A stretch of 64,000 bases of DNA from Candidatus Dichloromethanomonas elyunquensis. GTDB taxonomy: Bacteria > Bacillota > Desulfitobacteriia > Desulfitobacteriales > Syntrophobotulaceae. Below are positions 43,664 to 53,809 of the stretch, piece after piece. The stretch spans positions 33,881-97,880 of the forward strand of contig LNDB01000009.1 of assembly GCA_001515265.1 (NCBI GenBank). The letters are read 5' to 3'. Under the pieces are notes generated by a model, which did no database searches, was not told the origin of the DNA, and saw only the letters and a program-made list of their open reading frames with translations. A program made the translations under genes and the position numbers. How positions within the stretch are numbered: the stretch's first letter is position 1; every line of letters begins with the position of its first letter.

Positions 43664-45055
43664 ATGTATCAAAGTTTAAGCTTGGAAGTTCTGCCGCAGC
43701 TTATTCCTCCTCAATCCGGTGTGCTTGCAGCTGTATCCGGCGGACCCGATTCTGTTGCCATGGCTCATATAATTTGGCGCTACATCAGGGAAAATACTGA
43801 CCAGGGGCTGAGGATGGTCATTAATCATGTGAACCATAAAATGAGAGTTGAGGCTGAAGAAGAAGCTGAACTTGTCAAAAGGCTTGCCGGTATGTGGGGA
43901 GTTCCCTATATATACCATGAATTCAATGCGAAAAAATATGCAGTCGAAAGACGAAAAAGTTTTCAGGAGGCCTCTAGGGAATGGCGATATGCCCACTGGA
44001 AAGAGGACATGGAGCAATTTGAATTGAATTTGTTGGCTACGGCTCATCATTTAGGCGACCAGGCAGAAACGGTTCTTTATCGCATGCTTAGAGGGAGCGG
44101 AACGGCAGGTCTTGCCGGAATATATCCTGTGAAAGAAGGTATAATCAGGCCTCTGCTTTCTGTATCAAAGAAGGAGATTCTGGCATATTGCCAGGAAGAA
44201 GAACTGCCTTACGCTATCGATAAAAGCAACGATAAGCCTTGTTATGACCGGAACAGAATAAGATTAGAGCTTTTGCCGGAACTTGAAAAAAAATATAATG
44301 ATAAAATTCAAGAAAGCCTGGGGAGGATGGCAGAAGTATTACGCTGGGATGAAGAGTTCATTAATTCCCAGGTAGATAAGGTTTGGTCTCGGTATTGCAA
44401 AGAAACACCGGAGAGCCGGATTGAAATATCCTTGAAAGTCTGGGGTCAGCCCAATGCGATTCTATCCAGGATCCTACGCAGGGCAGCCCGTAAAATAACG
44501 GGTGAACCGCGCGGTTTGGAATACAGATATATTAAAAACATGATGAAATATGGAAAAAAAACAGGATGGAAACAGGATTTTCCGGGTTTTCAAGTTGAAG
44601 CCGGGAGGGATGGCTTTTTCTTTTTTCGGAGAGAATTAGAATCAGAAGCGGCAAGCTTTCCGGATCAATTTAAAACAATGGAAATTCAGTTACCGGTGGA
44701 TCAGTGGAACGCGATACCAGACCTTGGATTAAAAGTAGGAATCTTTCGAAGTCTTTTTCAAGATAAGAATATCCTATGGTCCTCGGAATTTGATTTGAAC
44801 CAAATAAGCAAGCTGTCTGCACCATTAATTTGCAGAATGAGACGGCCTGGAGACAAAATGTACCTTAGAGCAATCGGGCATAAAGAACTAAAAAAAGTAT
44901 TTCAAGAAAATAAAATTTCCGACAAAGAAAGATTCGAGATTCCTTTATTTGCTACTGGGAATTCAGTTGTCTGGATCCCAGGTATTTGCAGGAGTGACAG
45001 CCTTCTGCCGAAAGATGAATCCTCGAAAGTATTTGGATTTATTGCTAAAAATTGA
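43664..45055 (+). CDS. tilS: tRNA(Ile)-lysidine synthase
   Basis: 463 residues. The PP-loop AAVSGGPDSVAMAH lies near residue 25, and NLLATAHHLGDQAETVLYRMLRGSG is the second signature. The C-terminal substrate-binding domains (RRPGDKMYLRAIGHKELKKV) are present. It converts C34 of the AUA-reading tRNA-Ile to lysidine and is essential. A GGAGG site precedes the ATG. In Bacillus hprT separates tilS and ftsH; here it is absent. Confidence 0.95.
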   Translation: MYQSLSLEVLPQLIPPQSGVLAAVSGGPDSVAMAHIIWRYIRENTDQGLRMVINHVNHKMRVEAEEEAELVKRLAGMWGVPYIYHEFNAKKYAVERRKSFQEASREWRYAHWKEDMEQFELNLLATAHHLGDQAETVLYRMLRGSGTAGLAGIYPVKEGIIRPLLSVSKKEILAYCQEEELPYAIDKSNDKPCYDRNRIRLELLPELEKKYNDKIQESLGRMAEVLRWDEEFINSQVDKVWSRYCKETPESRIEISLKVWGQPNAILSRILRRAARKITGEPRGLEYRYIKNMMKYGKKTGWKQDFPGFQVEAGRDGFFFFRRELESEAASFPDQFKTMEIQLPVDQWNAIPDLGLKVGIFRSLFQDKNILWSSEFDLNQISKLSAPLICRMRRPGDKMYLRAIGHKELKKVFQENKISDKERFEIPLFATGNSVVWIPGICRSDSLLPKDESSKVFGFIAKN

Positions 45056-45078
45056 GATTGGCTTGCATTTTGGATTGA

Positions 45079-45107
45079 TTGTAAAAGAAATATCGGCGTG
45101 TTATAAT
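45079..45107 (+). promoter_or_regulatory. Promoter of ftsH
   Basis: TTGTAA (45079-45084), a 17-base spacer and TATAAT (45102-45107), about 60 bases before the TTG start. Confidence 0.65.
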
Positions 45108-45169
45108 GTTCATATTGTTTTTTTGCTAGGCTATCTTTATATTATCTGTAAGAGAGGAGGATCTCCGGA

Positions 45170-47044
45170 TTGAAAATATTTAAGAATGTTGCAATTTACC
45201 TGTTGATTATTCTTCTGGCTATTTTGCTTATCAAATTGGCTAATCCTCCTGCTGAAACAGACAAGAGCCTTGATTATGACGGTTTTAAGCAAGCGATTGC
45301 CGCTGGCAGGGTTAATCAGGTTTCTGTAGTGGTTAGTGATTCGGTAAATACGTATACCGTTAAATTAAAAGACGATAAGACCTATGAAGTTATTGGTCCC
45401 AAAGGTGACCAGACGCTCCTGGACGATTTGGCAAAGCAAAATATTACGCTTAATTTCATCCCTCCGGCAACTGCACCGTGGTGGTTATCGGTGCTGCCTA
45501 CCATCCTGATGTTCCTATTTATCTTTGGCTTGTTCTTCTACATGATGAACCAGACACAAGGCGGCGGGAGTAAGGTGATGCAGTTTGGGAAAAGCCGAGC
45601 CCGTCTCGTGACCGATGACAAAAAGTATACGTTTAAAGATGTAGCAGGAGCAGATGAAGTTAAGGAAGAGCTGGAAGAGATTGTTGAGTTCCTCAAAGCC
45701 CCTAAAAAATTTAATGAAATCGGTGCTAAGATTCCCAAAGGTGTTCTTCTCTTCGGTCCTCCTGGAACCGGTAAGACGTTACTTGCCAAAGCAGTTTCCG
45801 GGGAGGCGGGTGTTCCATTTTTTAGCATTAGCGGATCCGACTTTGTTGAGATGTTTGTTGGTGTAGGTGCTTCAAGGGTTCGTGATTTATTTGAGCAGGC
45901 CAAAAAAAGTTCTCCCTGCATCGTATTTATCGATGAGATCGATGCTGTCGGCCGTCAACGCGGAGCAGGATTAGGCGGAGGGCACGATGAACGTGAGCAG
46001 ACCCTGAATCAGCTTCTGGTTGAGATGGATGGGTTTAACGGAAATGAAGGAATTATTATTATTGCGGCAACTAACCGGCCGGATATTTTAGATCCTGCCC
46101 TGTTACGTCCCGGACGTTTTGACCGGCAGGTTGTGGTCAATGTTCCTGATATTAAAGGACGGGAAGAAATTCTGAAAGTTCATGTCAAAGGGAAACCCCT
46201 GGCTGCCGGTGTCAACTTAGAAGTCCTAGCCCGGAGAACACCCGGATTCACCGGAGCTGATCTTGCCAACCTTGTCAATGAGGCAGCGTTGCTGTCGGCT
46301 CGCCGTAATGAGAGAAAAGTGAGTATGAAGGCTTTGGAAGATTCTATTGAGAGAGTTATTGCAGGGCCCGAGAAGAAAAGCAGGGTCATCAGCGAATTTG
46401 AAAAGAAACTGGTTTCCTACCATGAAGCCGGTCATGCCTTGTTAGGAGAATATCTTCCTCATACTGATCCACTGCATAAGGTTTCGATTATTCCCCGCGG
46501 CAGAGCAGGCGGATACACACTGCTTTTGCCTAAGGAAGACCGAAACTATATGACAAAATCTCAATTGCTTGACCAGGTTACCATGCTCTTGGGCGGCAGG
46601 GTGGCCGAGGCCTTGGTCTTGCACGAGATTAGCACAGGGGCTTCCAACGACTTGGAACGTGCTACCGGGATTGTACGTAAAATGATCACTGAACTTGGAA
46701 TGTCTGAGGAACTGGGTCCGGTAACTTTTGGTCATAAGGAAGAACAAGTTTTCCTTGGAAGGGATATTGCCAGGGACCGTAATTACAGCGAATCAGTAGC
46801 GCAAGCGATTGATAATGAAGTACGCAGGATTATTGATGAAGGTTATCAGAAGGCACAGGATATCATTATCGAAAAAATAGATATCCTGCATGCGATTGCA
46901 CAGGCACTTATGGAAAATGAGACCTTAGAAGCGGAAGGATTCAGAGAAATTATCGGACGTTTCGATGAGTCCCGCAAACAGGCCCCTCTTCTTCCGCAAG
47001 ATACTCAAAAACAAATATCTGATTTTTCAAACCAAAACTTTTGA
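45170..47044 (+). CDS. ftsH: ATP-dependent zinc metalloprotease FtsH
   Basis: 624 residues from a TTG at 45170 with AGAGGAGG nine bases upstream. Two N-terminal membrane helices (~7-24 and ~104-124) enclose an extracytoplasmic domain. The AAA+ module has Walker A GPPGTGKT (195-202), [15 protein letters not shown] and the second-region-of-homology arginines ([19 protein letters not shown]). The protease site HEAGH lies near residue 418. FtsH degrades misfolded membrane proteins and regulators, including during sporulation. Confidence 0.97.
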   Translation: MKIFKNVAIYLLIILLAILLIKLANPPAETDKSLDYDGFKQAIAAGRVNQVSVVVSDSVNTYTVKLKDDKTYEVIGPKGDQTLLDDLAKQNITLNFIPPATAPWWLSVLPTILMFLFIFGLFFYMMNQTQGGGSKVMQFGKSRARLVTDDKKYTFKDVAGADEVKEELEEIVEFLKAPKKFNEIGAKIPKGVLLFGPPGTGKTLLAKAVSGEAGVPFFSISGSDFVEMFVGVGASRVRDLFEQAKKSSPCIVFIDEIDAVGRQRGAGLGGGHDEREQTLNQLLVEMDGFNGNEGIIIIAATNRPDILDPALLRPGRFDRQVVVNVPDIKGREEILKVHVKGKPLAAGVNLEVLARRTPGFTGADLANLVNEAALLSARRNERKVSMKALEDSIERVIAGPEKKSRVISEFEKKLVSYHEAGHALLGEYLPHTDPLHKVSIIPRGRAGGYTLLLPKEDRNYMTKSQLLDQVTMLLGGRVAEALVLHEISTGASNDLERATGIVRKMITELGMSEELGPVTFGHKEEQVFLGRDIARDRNYSESVAQAIDNEVRRIIDEGYQKAQDIIIEKIDILHAIAQALMENETLEAEGFREIIGRFDESRKQAPLLPQDTQKQISDFSNQNF

Positions 47045-47086
47045 AAAAGTCTACAGAAAAGGGCTTAGCATTAAGGAGGATTTATC

Positions 47087-47536
47087 GTGGAAAGAACATT
47101 TCTTATGTTGAAACCGGATGCAGTACAAAGAGGACTGAGCGGGGAGATTATCTCAAGGTTTGAAAAAAAGGGCTTTAAGCTTGCAGCCTTGAAATTATTA
47201 CAGGTTGGCAGAAACTTGGCTGAAGAACATTATAAAGAGCATAAAGGCAAGGTTTTTTTCGAGCCTACAGTCCGGTACATTATGTCTTCGCCCGTAATTG
47301 CCATGGTTTGGGAAGGGAAAAATGTCATTTCACTTGCAAGGGAAATGATGGGAGCTACCAACCCGGCCAATGCAGGACCCGGTTCCATTAGGGGAAGTTA
47401 TGCAATGGATATCAGCAGGAACATTATTCATGGTTCGGATTCCGTTGAAAGTGCAGAAAGGGAAATTTCCTTGTACTTCCATCCTGAAGAAGTTCTAACG
47501 TATAAAAAAGCCGGGGAAGAATGGCTTAGTGAATAA
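47087..47536 (+). CDS. ndk: Nucleoside diphosphate kinase
   Basis: 149 residues from a GTG at 47087 with AAGGAGG upstream. ERTFLMLKPDAVQRGLSGEI opens the protein, and the phosphorylated histidine lies in NIIHGSDSVESAEREI. It equilibrates NTP pools. The 43-base gap to ftsH suggests cotranscription. Confidence 0.96.
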   Translation: MERTFLMLKPDAVQRGLSGEIISRFEKKGFKLAALKLLQVGRNLAEEHYKEHKGKVFFEPTVRYIMSSPVIAMVWEGKNVISLAREMMGATNPANAGPGSIRGSYAMDISRNIIHGSDSVESAEREISLYFHPEEVLTYKKAGEEWLSE

Positions 47537-47623
47537 ATACAAAGACACTCTACCGGGGTGTTCTCTTCACTGATTGGTTTTGAATTTAAAAACAGTGGGT
47601 ATTTACAAACCGGGGTGAAGCCG

Positions 47624-48331
47624 ATGCGCATGAAAAAGAACGGGTCGCTGGGTCTAATTACTTTAGGCATGCTGATTGTTGGGATTTTAATTTTAGTCAC
47701 TATCAAGGCATACTATAAGTCAAACCAAGGCTCTCTGCGCCCTGATGCAAGCTTGCCGAGTCTTCTCCAGCTTGAGCTGGAAAACGAGCAAGTAGCCCAA
47801 GAAAATGAAAAGCTCTTGAGTGAACTTTCAAGAGTACAAGCAGGACAGAGTGCAGCTGCGCTCGCTTCTCAACAGCTTGATGAAGCGAATATGAATGCAG
47901 GGCTGGTTAAATTATCCGGCCCGGGTATCAAGATTATCCTGGATGATTCGTCCTTAGACCGCAATGCCGAATATGGAAATTATGTCATACATGAAGAATA
48001 TCTCAGAACTCTCATTAACATTTTATGGAACGGCGGAGCGGAAGCCATCGCTGTGAATAACCAAAGAATTACGACGCACACAGAGATTTTTTGCAGCGGA
48101 GCCTATATACAGATTAATGGGACAAGGCAAATGCCTCCTTATATCATTATAGCGCTTGGCGACCAAAATCATCTAAAATCGGCGCTGCAGTTTTACTTCT
48201 GGGATAAGCTGGGAGAATACCAACAACAATATGGCATCACCCGTAAATTGGAAACACCCAAAGACCCTCTCCCTGTACCGGCTGCTAAACTGTACGAATA
48301 TCGGTATGCAGAGCCGGTTAAGGAGGGTTAA
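47624..48331 (+). CDS. DUF881 membrane-anchored protein (first of two)
   Basis: 235 residues from the ATG at 47624, with GGGGTG upstream. A single N-terminal transmembrane helix (about 8-30) is followed by a short coiled coil (QLELENEQVAQENEKLLSEL). The DUF881 domain follows, with KLSGPGIKIILDDSS, LINILWNGGAEAIAVNNQRI and YIIIALGD. DUF881 proteins (YlxW/YlxX type) often neighbour cell-division genes and act outside the membrane, but no biochemical role is established. The second copy starts one base after the stop. Confidence 0.85.
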   Translation: MRMKKNGSLGLITLGMLIVGILILVTIKAYYKSNQGSLRPDASLPSLLQLELENEQVAQENEKLLSELSRVQAGQSAAALASQQLDEANMNAGLVKLSGPGIKIILDDSSLDRNAEYGNYVIHEEYLRTLINILWNGGAEAIAVNNQRITTHTEIFCSGAYIQINGTRQMPPYIIIALGDQNHLKSALQFYFWDKLGEYQQQYGITRKLETPKDPLPVPAAKLYEYRYAEPVKEG

Positions 48332-48332
48332 T

Positions 48333-49034
48333 ATGTTCAATAAGCATATTATTTCTGTAGCGACAATTGCCGCCGTTGCCATTGGGTTTCTTATTTCTCT
48401 TCAGTTCCATACCCAAAAAGAGGTGGATATTGCCCAACAAATCCAAAACGAAAGACTTGCCCAGATGAAATCAATTGTACGTACACTTCAGGATAAAAAT
48501 ATAGAACTTCAAGATGAATACAAAAAACTGACCGTCCAACTGGAGACTGTTAGAAATACCGAAATCAATAATCCTTACCTGATTGCTAAATTGAATCAGC
48601 TGAAAATAGAAGATGGCACGATTGCTGTCAAAGGCCCCGGTATAAGAATGACTATACAGGACAGCGGCCAAGATGTCCGTGTGCTCTTTCCGCTAAATAC
48701 CGATGATTTGCGAAGAATTATTAATACGCTGCGGTTTGCCGGGGCAGAGGCAATTAGTGTTAACGGACAAAGAATCGTCAGTGATACTTCTATCGTAATG
48801 AGCGGAACTTCAACCATCTTGGTAAACTCGGTTCCCATCAGCAGAGTTGGGGGAACTTCCTATGAGATTATAGCTATTGGAAATCAGGATGTCCTGTTGG
48901 ATTATCTCACCAAAATGGAAGCGCTCCCGCTTAAACAGGCAGGGATGAAAGTTGACATTTTGCGTGAAATCGTTACAATTCCTTCCTATAAGGGTGGATA
49001 CCGATTTGAATACGCAAAAAAAGTCGGGAACTAA
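48333..49034 (+). CDS. DUF881 membrane-anchored protein (second of two)
   Basis: 233 residues from the ATG at 48333, with AAGGAGGG upstream; the longer frame from 48231 lies inside the previous gene. It has the same plan as its neighbour: one N-terminal helix (IISVATIAAVAIGFLISL), a coiled coil, and the DUF881 signatures AVKGPGIRMTIQDSG and IINTLRFAGAEAISVNGQRI. It is a diverged paralogue, so the pair arose by an old tandem duplication and may form a heteromer. Confidence 0.85.
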   Translation: MFNKHIISVATIAAVAIGFLISLQFHTQKEVDIAQQIQNERLAQMKSIVRTLQDKNIELQDEYKKLTVQLETVRNTEINNPYLIAKLNQLKIEDGTIAVKGPGIRMTIQDSGQDVRVLFPLNTDDLRRIINTLRFAGAEAISVNGQRIVSDTSIVMSGTSTILVNSVPISRVGGTSYEIIAIGNQDVLLDYLTKMEALPLKQAGMKVDILREIVTIPSYKGGYRFEYAKKVGN

Positions 49035-49125
49035 CTGGAGAAATATGCGTGCATAGTGGATAGGAATAGGTTATAATCCATTTACAATGATACATCCTAC
49101 ATCGAAAACGAAGGAGTGAACGAAG

Positions 49126-50796
49126 TTGAAAACTGATATTCAGATTGCCCAGGAAGCCAAAATGAAGCCAATAGGCGAAATCGCATCTTTGATAGGTCTT
49201 GGCGAAGACGACTTGGAGTACTATGGGAAGTACAAGGCAAAAATCAGCTTGGATGTTTGGCAAAGGGTAAAGAATCAACCGGATGGCAAGCTTATTTTGG
49301 TTACTGCCATCAATCCTACCCCCGCCGGTGAAGGAAAGACAACGACTACAGTTGGATTAGGACAGGCTATGGTTAAATTAGGCAAGAAGTCTATGATTGC
49401 TTTACGCGAACCTTCATTAGGTCCTTGCTTTGGAATCAAGGGGGGAGCTGCAGGGGGGGGCTATGCCCAGGCTGTTCCCATGGAAGATATTAATCTTCAC
49501 TTTACCGGGGATTTTCACGCGATTACTTCTACTCATAACTTATTGGCAGCAATGATTGATAACTCCATCCAGCAAGGGAATCCGCTGAATATTGACCCGC
49601 GGCAGATTGTTTTCCGCAGAGTCATGGATATGAATGACCGTTCTTTACGCAACATTATTATTGGGTTGGGCGGCAAGGCGGACGGAGTTCCCCGTCAGAA
49701 CGGTTTTGACATCACTGTGGCCTCGGAGATTATGGCCATACTTTGCTTAGCCGATGGCCTGATGGACCTGAAAGAAAGATTTGCGCGGATTGTCGTTGCC
49801 TATACGTATGATGGACAGCCTGTTACGGCAAAAGACTTGGAAGCTCAGGGGGCGATGGCACTCCTGATGAAGGACGCGATTAAACCCAATTTGGTGCAAA
49901 CGTTAGAAAATACGCCGGTATTTATTCACGGGGGACCTTTTGCCAATATTGCGCATGGCTGCAACAGTGTTGTAGCTACCAAGCTGGGCCTTAAACTTGC
50001 AGACTATCTCATTACGGAGGCTGGATTCGGAGCTGATCTCGGAGCTGAGAAGTTCTTTGATCTCAAGTGCCGTTATGCAGGTTTAAAACCGGATCTTACC
50101 GTAATTGTTGCTACAGTGAGAGCCTTGAAATCCAATGGAGGGGTACCCAAGAACAATCTAGGAGAAGAGAACCTGGAAGCCTTAGCCATCGGAATTGCCA
50201 ATCTGGAAAAGCATATAGAAAACGTAGCCAAATTTGGCGTGCCTGCAGTAGTAGCCCTTAACCGTTTCCCCTCAGATACCCAGGCTGAATTGGACTTTAT
50301 CCGGGAACGGTGCGCTAACCTGGGCGTCCAAGTTGCCTTGTCCGAAGTGTTTACCCGGGGAGGAGAAGGCGGAATTGAATTGGCTCAAACCGCACTTGGA
50401 ATTTTGGAAAAGAAAGAATCTCAATTTAAGGTTCTTTATGATCTTGAAGATCCCATACCGGTTAAAATTAAGAAAATTTGCCAGCAAATATATGGAGCAG
50501 ACGATGTTGCTTTTTCCAAAGAAGCAGAAACCGCAATGGCGAAATATCAGGAATTGGGTTATGCCCATCTGCCCGTGTGTATGGCTAAAACACAGTATTC
50601 CTTATCCGATGATCCTTCAAAGCTCGGACGCCCTACTGGATTTACCATTACGGTAAGAGAACTGAGGTTATCAGCGGGGGCCGGTTTCCTAGTGGCAATT
50701 ACCGGAGCAATTATGACGATGCCCGGCTTGCCAAAACGTCCGGCTGCCATGAATATGGATATTGATGCTGAAGGCAAAATCAAAGGTTTATTTTAG
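49126..50796 (+). CDS. fhs: Formate-tetrahydrofolate ligase
   Basis: 556 residues from a TTG at 49126 with GAAGGAG upstream. The N-terminal signature [19 protein letters not shown] is the ATP-binding loop, and [20 protein letters not shown] is the second FTHFS motif. It makes 10-formyl-THF from formate and ATP, the entry to the methyl branch of the Wood-Ljungdahl route and to one-carbon pools. It stands beside the fol genes. A clean terminator follows. Confidence 0.97.
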   Translation: MKTDIQIAQEAKMKPIGEIASLIGLGEDDLEYYGKYKAKISLDVWQRVKNQPDGKLILVTAINPTPAGEGKTTTTVGLGQAMVKLGKKSMIALREPSLGPCFGIKGGAAGGGYAQAVPMEDINLHFTGDFHAITSTHNLLAAMIDNSIQQGNPLNIDPRQIVFRRVMDMNDRSLRNIIIGLGGKADGVPRQNGFDITVASEIMAILCLADGLMDLKERFARIVVAYTYDGQPVTAKDLEAQGAMALLMKDAIKPNLVQTLENTPVFIHGGPFANIAHGCNSVVATKLGLKLADYLITEAGFGADLGAEKFFDLKCRYAGLKPDLTVIVATVRALKSNGGVPKNNLGEENLEALAIGIANLEKHIENVAKFGVPAVVALNRFPSDTQAELDFIRERCANLGVQVALSEVFTRGGEGGIELAQTALGILEKKESQFKVLYDLEDPIPVKIKKICQQIYGADDVAFSKEAETAMAKYQELGYAHLPVCMAKTQYSLSDDPSKLGRPTGFTITVRELRLSAGAGFLVAITGAIMTMPGLPKRPAAMNMDIDAEGKIKGLF

Positions 50797-50812
50797 AAAT
50801 AATCCCTTGGCT

Positions 50813-50855
50813 ACTGCTTTCAGGCCTAAAGTCTGAAAGCAGTTTTTATTTTTTA
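50813..50855 (+). terminator. Intrinsic terminator after fhs
   Basis: ACTGCTTTCAG (50813-50823) pairs perfectly with CTGAAAGCAGT (50833-50843) and is followed by a T-rich tail. Confidence 0.88.
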
Positions 50856-50911
50856 TCACTTCCTAAAATAGGAGCATATAATACTCATAGATTATCCAAA
50901 TATGGGAAATA

Positions 50912-51565
50912 TTGAAAGAGGAGGAGAGGATCGCAATAATTAATAATCCAGGAATGTCCGAAATCAGTGTCGTTAACCCAATAAGTTTTTCCCTGTTTCT
51001 TGCACAGCGCCTGGTCGACAGATCCTTCAGTCCTACGATCTTTTTAAATTTTCCTCTAATCCGGCTCAGATTCCCATTTAGTTTTGTCACAGTTATTGCC
51101 ATTGATTTGGTTTTACCACTCATCATAAAGTGGTCGGCTATACGCGAGGATAAATATAGAATTTTTGCCTCCCTAACGAACCAGGCATATCCTGATTGCA
51201 AGTCCATAAGGCAAATTTTGATGTCTCCTCCGTCTTCGGGATCAACGCAGCCCTCCCGGTCAAATCAGGTGCAGCAGGGCCAGACCCAGCCGTCAGAACA
51301 AATCCCCTTTCTTACAACGATATTTGATCCGCCAAGACCGCCAAGGTTGGATACGCCTGTTTTCCCAAGATATTTGAGCCTGGTGCTCATGCTGAGTTCT
51401 CCGGTGGCCAGCGACAAAACCAGCACTACCTTTCAGCTTGCCTTAGCTGAGGCAAGCCAGTATCCAAGGTTTTTCGTAGCGCTGATAGCCCTAATATTGT
51501 ATTTTATGCTCACTGCCAAAGAAAAACAGAGAGAAGAGGCGCATGAAAATAAAGCTGTTACTTGA
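50912..51565 (+). CDS. Unrecognised ORF, possible proline-rich protein with a C-terminal membrane helix
   Basis: An open frame of 217 codons from TTG 50912, long for chance at this base composition. I do not recognise it. Residues ~45-75 are hydrophobic, ~108-145 are rich in Pro, Gln and Ser, and ~185-202 (FFVALIALILYFMLTA) could anchor the C-terminus, ending in a charged tail. The start is uncertain: the purine run GAGGAGGAGAGG lies just inside the frame, and an internal ATG at 50954 is an alternative. A 114-codon minus-strand frame (50863-51207) competes over the first half. Treat it as hypothetical. Confidence 0.35.
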   Translation: MKEEERIAIINNPGMSEISVVNPISFSLFLAQRLVDRSFSPTIFLNFPLIRLRFPFSFVTVIAIDLVLPLIIKWSAIREDKYRIFASLTNQAYPDCKSIRQILMSPPSSGSTQPSRSNQVQQGQTQPSEQIPFLTTIFDPPRPPRLDTPVFPRYLSLVLMLSSPVASDKTSTTFQLALAEASQYPRFFVALIALILYFMLTAKEKQREEAHENKAVT

Positions 51566-51659
51566 ACCCGGAAGGAGGAGCTTGAGAGAAAGGAGCAGCC
51601 CTTCTTCTTGTCTGGCAGGGGCGGCAATTATATAATATTTTAAAGAAAGGGTGGTTTTT

Positions 51660-52874
51660 TTGCGAGCTTACAATATGCGCTGGATCAAAATAGAAAATGA
51701 AAAACAAGCCCAAAAAGCTCTCAGGCAAATTGAAGCCTGTGCTGAAAGTATATCTGATTTGAAGGGCCAAGCTATTACACGGGTCATTAAACTGGAAAGC
51801 GTATTTTCGCCTATTGCCCTGCATCTTAAACGGGAGATGCTATCTTTAGGCGGGGACGCTGCCGTGAAACGTGAAGTTGCAGATGGTGGAGATAAGAATA
51901 CAGATGTCCTGCTTTTGGGAAGCAATAAACAATTGAGAATGCTCATCGGAAAATTACAGGGACAACCGCTAGAATTAAAGAAAATAGCGGAATCTTTACA
52001 TATATTGTTAACTGCTCTGGAAAAGTCTCCGGAGAGAGAACTTTCCTGCAGAGGATTTAATCTTGAGCTGGGAAGGAAAACTCTGGTTATGGGGATAATC
52101 AATGTTACCCCAGATTCCTTTTCAGACGGAGGAAAATTCTATCAAAGTGAAAACGCGCTGCTACAAGCCGCCAAGCTTGTTGATCAAGGAGCAGATATTT
52201 TGGATATCGGAGGTGAATCTTCGCGCCCAGGATATATTCCTGTAAGTGCGGAGGAGGAGTGGTCGAGATTAGAACCCATAATCAAAGAGCTGGCAGCCAA
52301 CTGCAAAGTCCCCATCTCCGTAGATACGCAGAAGGCTTCGGTTGCTGAAAAAGCCTTGAGTCTTGGCGTACATATGATTAACGATATTTGGGGGCTGCAA
52401 AAGGACCCTGACATGGTAAAGGTCATTGCCGGCACCGGCTCGGCGGTAGTTATTATGCATAATAAGGATCATAACGGATATGTAAACATCCTGGGAGAAA
52501 TCCTGTGTTATCTTGAGCAAAGTATAGAAACCGCCCTGCGAAATGGGATAGGAGAGAACCGGATTGTCATTGACCCGGGTATTGGGTTCGGTAAATCCCC
52601 CGAACAAAATATGGAAGTATTAAGCAGGTTAGACGAACTGAAAACACTTGGATTTCCTATTCTTTTAGGAGTATCCAGGAAATCCGTGATTGGGAGAACA
52701 CTAAATCTTCCAATGGATGAGCGGTTAGAGCCGACGATTGCCCTTGGAACCCTGGGGGTAGCATCCGGAGCGGATATTTTAAGGGTGCATGACGTGTATG
52801 AAAACAAGAAGGCTGTGCTGATGGCTGATCAGATTGTCCGCAGAAGAAGGGGAGAAGACTATGAGGGAAGATAG
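51660..52874 (+). CDS. folP: Dihydropteroate synthase with N-terminal extension
   Basis: 404 residues from a TTG at 51660 (AAGGGTGG upstream). The catalytic TIM barrel starts only at about residue 143 with VMGIINVTPDSFSDGGKFY, then GADILDIGGESSRPGY, PISVDTQKASVAEKAL and ILLGVSRKSVIGR. The ~140-residue N-terminal extension is also known in some clostridial and archaeal enzymes and has no clear function. It couples pABA to dihydropterin diphosphate. It overlaps folB by 14 bases. Confidence 0.93.
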   Translation: MRAYNMRWIKIENEKQAQKALRQIEACAESISDLKGQAITRVIKLESVFSPIALHLKREMLSLGGDAAVKREVADGGDKNTDVLLLGSNKQLRMLIGKLQGQPLELKKIAESLHILLTALEKSPERELSCRGFNLELGRKTLVMGIINVTPDSFSDGGKFYQSENALLQAAKLVDQGADILDIGGESSRPGYIPVSAEEEWSRLEPIIKELAANCKVPISVDTQKASVAEKALSLGVHMINDIWGLQKDPDMVKVIAGTGSAVVIMHNKDHNGYVNILGEILCYLEQSIETALRNGIGENRIVIDPGIGFGKSPEQNMEVLSRLDELKTLGFPILLGVSRKSVIGRTLNLPMDERLEPTIALGTLGVASGADILRVHDVYENKKAVLMADQIVRRRRGEDYEGR

Positions 52875-53229
52875 TATTATTCGCCTCAGGGGAATGGAGT
52901 TTTATGCCTATCACGGAGTACTTGATCAGGAAAAAGAGCTTGGACAGCGCTTTCTAGTGGACTTGGATATTTATTCCGGGCAGTGGGCCTATGAAACGGA
53001 CAGCCTCAAGGATACGGTAGATTATTCTAAAGTATTCAAGGTGATAGAACAATGTGTAACCCAAGAGAGATATGATTTGTTGGAATCCCTTGCAGAAAGA
53101 ATTGCATCACAGGTATTAGTTGACCCTCACTGCTCAAAAGTCCGCGTAGTGGTCCATAAACCCAATGCGCCGATTCCTGGAATCTTTAAGGATGTGTCTG
53201 TAGAAGTAATCAGGGAGAAAAGAACATGA
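52861..53229 (+). CDS. folB: Dihydroneopterin aldolase
   Basis: 122 residues from the ATG at 52861, inside the folP end, with AAGGGGAG upstream. MEFYAYHGVLDQEKELGQRF, then VDYSKVFKVIEQC and YDLLESLAERIA are the FolB motifs. It cleaves dihydroneopterin to the hydroxymethyl pterin used by FolK. It is coupled to folK by an ATGA overlap. Confidence 0.95.
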   Translation: MREDSIIRLRGMEFYAYHGVLDQEKELGQRFLVDLDIYSGQWAYETDSLKDTVDYSKVFKVIEQCVTQERYDLLESLAERIASQVLVDPHCSKVRVVVHKPNAPIPGIFKDVSVEVIREKRT

Positions 53230-53699
53230 TAAGCTATTTAAGCCTGGGGAGCAACCAAGGGAATAAAGCAGATAATCTTAAAGAAGCGCTGCGGCGCTTA
53301 GGGGCTGTTCCAGAAATACTCTTGATCAAAGTATCGGGGTTCTATGAGACCGAACCTTGGGGAGGAGTGGAACAGGACAACTACCTCAATCTGGCCGCCG
53401 CAATCGAAACAACACTTGATCCGCTGCGCCTGTTGGAATGTTGCCAGGATATTGAAAATAGAATGGGCAGAAAGAGAGTTAGGCATTGGGGGCCAAGAAT
53501 CATCGATATTGACATCCTTACATATGAAAACACAAAAATTACATCGGAGATGCTGATTATTCCGCATCCCTACATGGAAGCCAGGGAATTCGTTCTCGCT
53601 CCTCTTCGGGAAATTGCCCCTGATCTGGTCCTTTCTTCAGGGAAAACCGTATTGGACGCTAAAGGAGAAGGAAAAGTCAAGAAATGTCTTTATAATTAA
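53226..53699 (+). CDS. folK: HPPK, 2-amino-4-hydroxy-6-hydroxymethyldihydropteridine pyrophosphokinase
   Basis: 157 residues. YLSLGSNQGNKADNLKEAL opens the protein. The diphosphate-binding loops GRKRVRHWGPRIIDIDIL and IPHPYMEAREFVLAPL are complete. It diphosphorylates hydroxymethyl-dihydropterin for FolP. The order folP-folB-folK is that of Bacillus. No terminator follows directly; the next 200 bases hold the pan leader. Confidence 0.95.
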   Translation: MISYLSLGSNQGNKADNLKEALRRLGAVPEILLIKVSGFYETEPWGGVEQDNYLNLAAAIETTLDPLRLLECCQDIENRMGRKRVRHWGPRIIDIDILTYENTKITSEMLIIPHPYMEAREFVLAPLREIAPDLVLSSGKTVLDAKGEGKVKKCLYN

Positions 53700-53809
53700 T
53701 ATATTTTGCCTTATAATAGTCCGGTAACCATGGACAATATCGTAAAGAATTGTACCCTGGAACTCCATGTTTTCTATCATTTTTGTACATCATGCATCGA
53801 CCGCTTGGA

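Noticed and set aside
45538..45921. 127-codon minus-strand frame
   Set aside because: Antisense to the FtsH AAA+ module.
50863..51207. 114-codon minus-strand frame between fhs and folP
   Set aside because: Its ATG has no properly spaced ribosome site and the plus-strand frame is almost twice as long; kept only as an alternative to the hypothetical gene.
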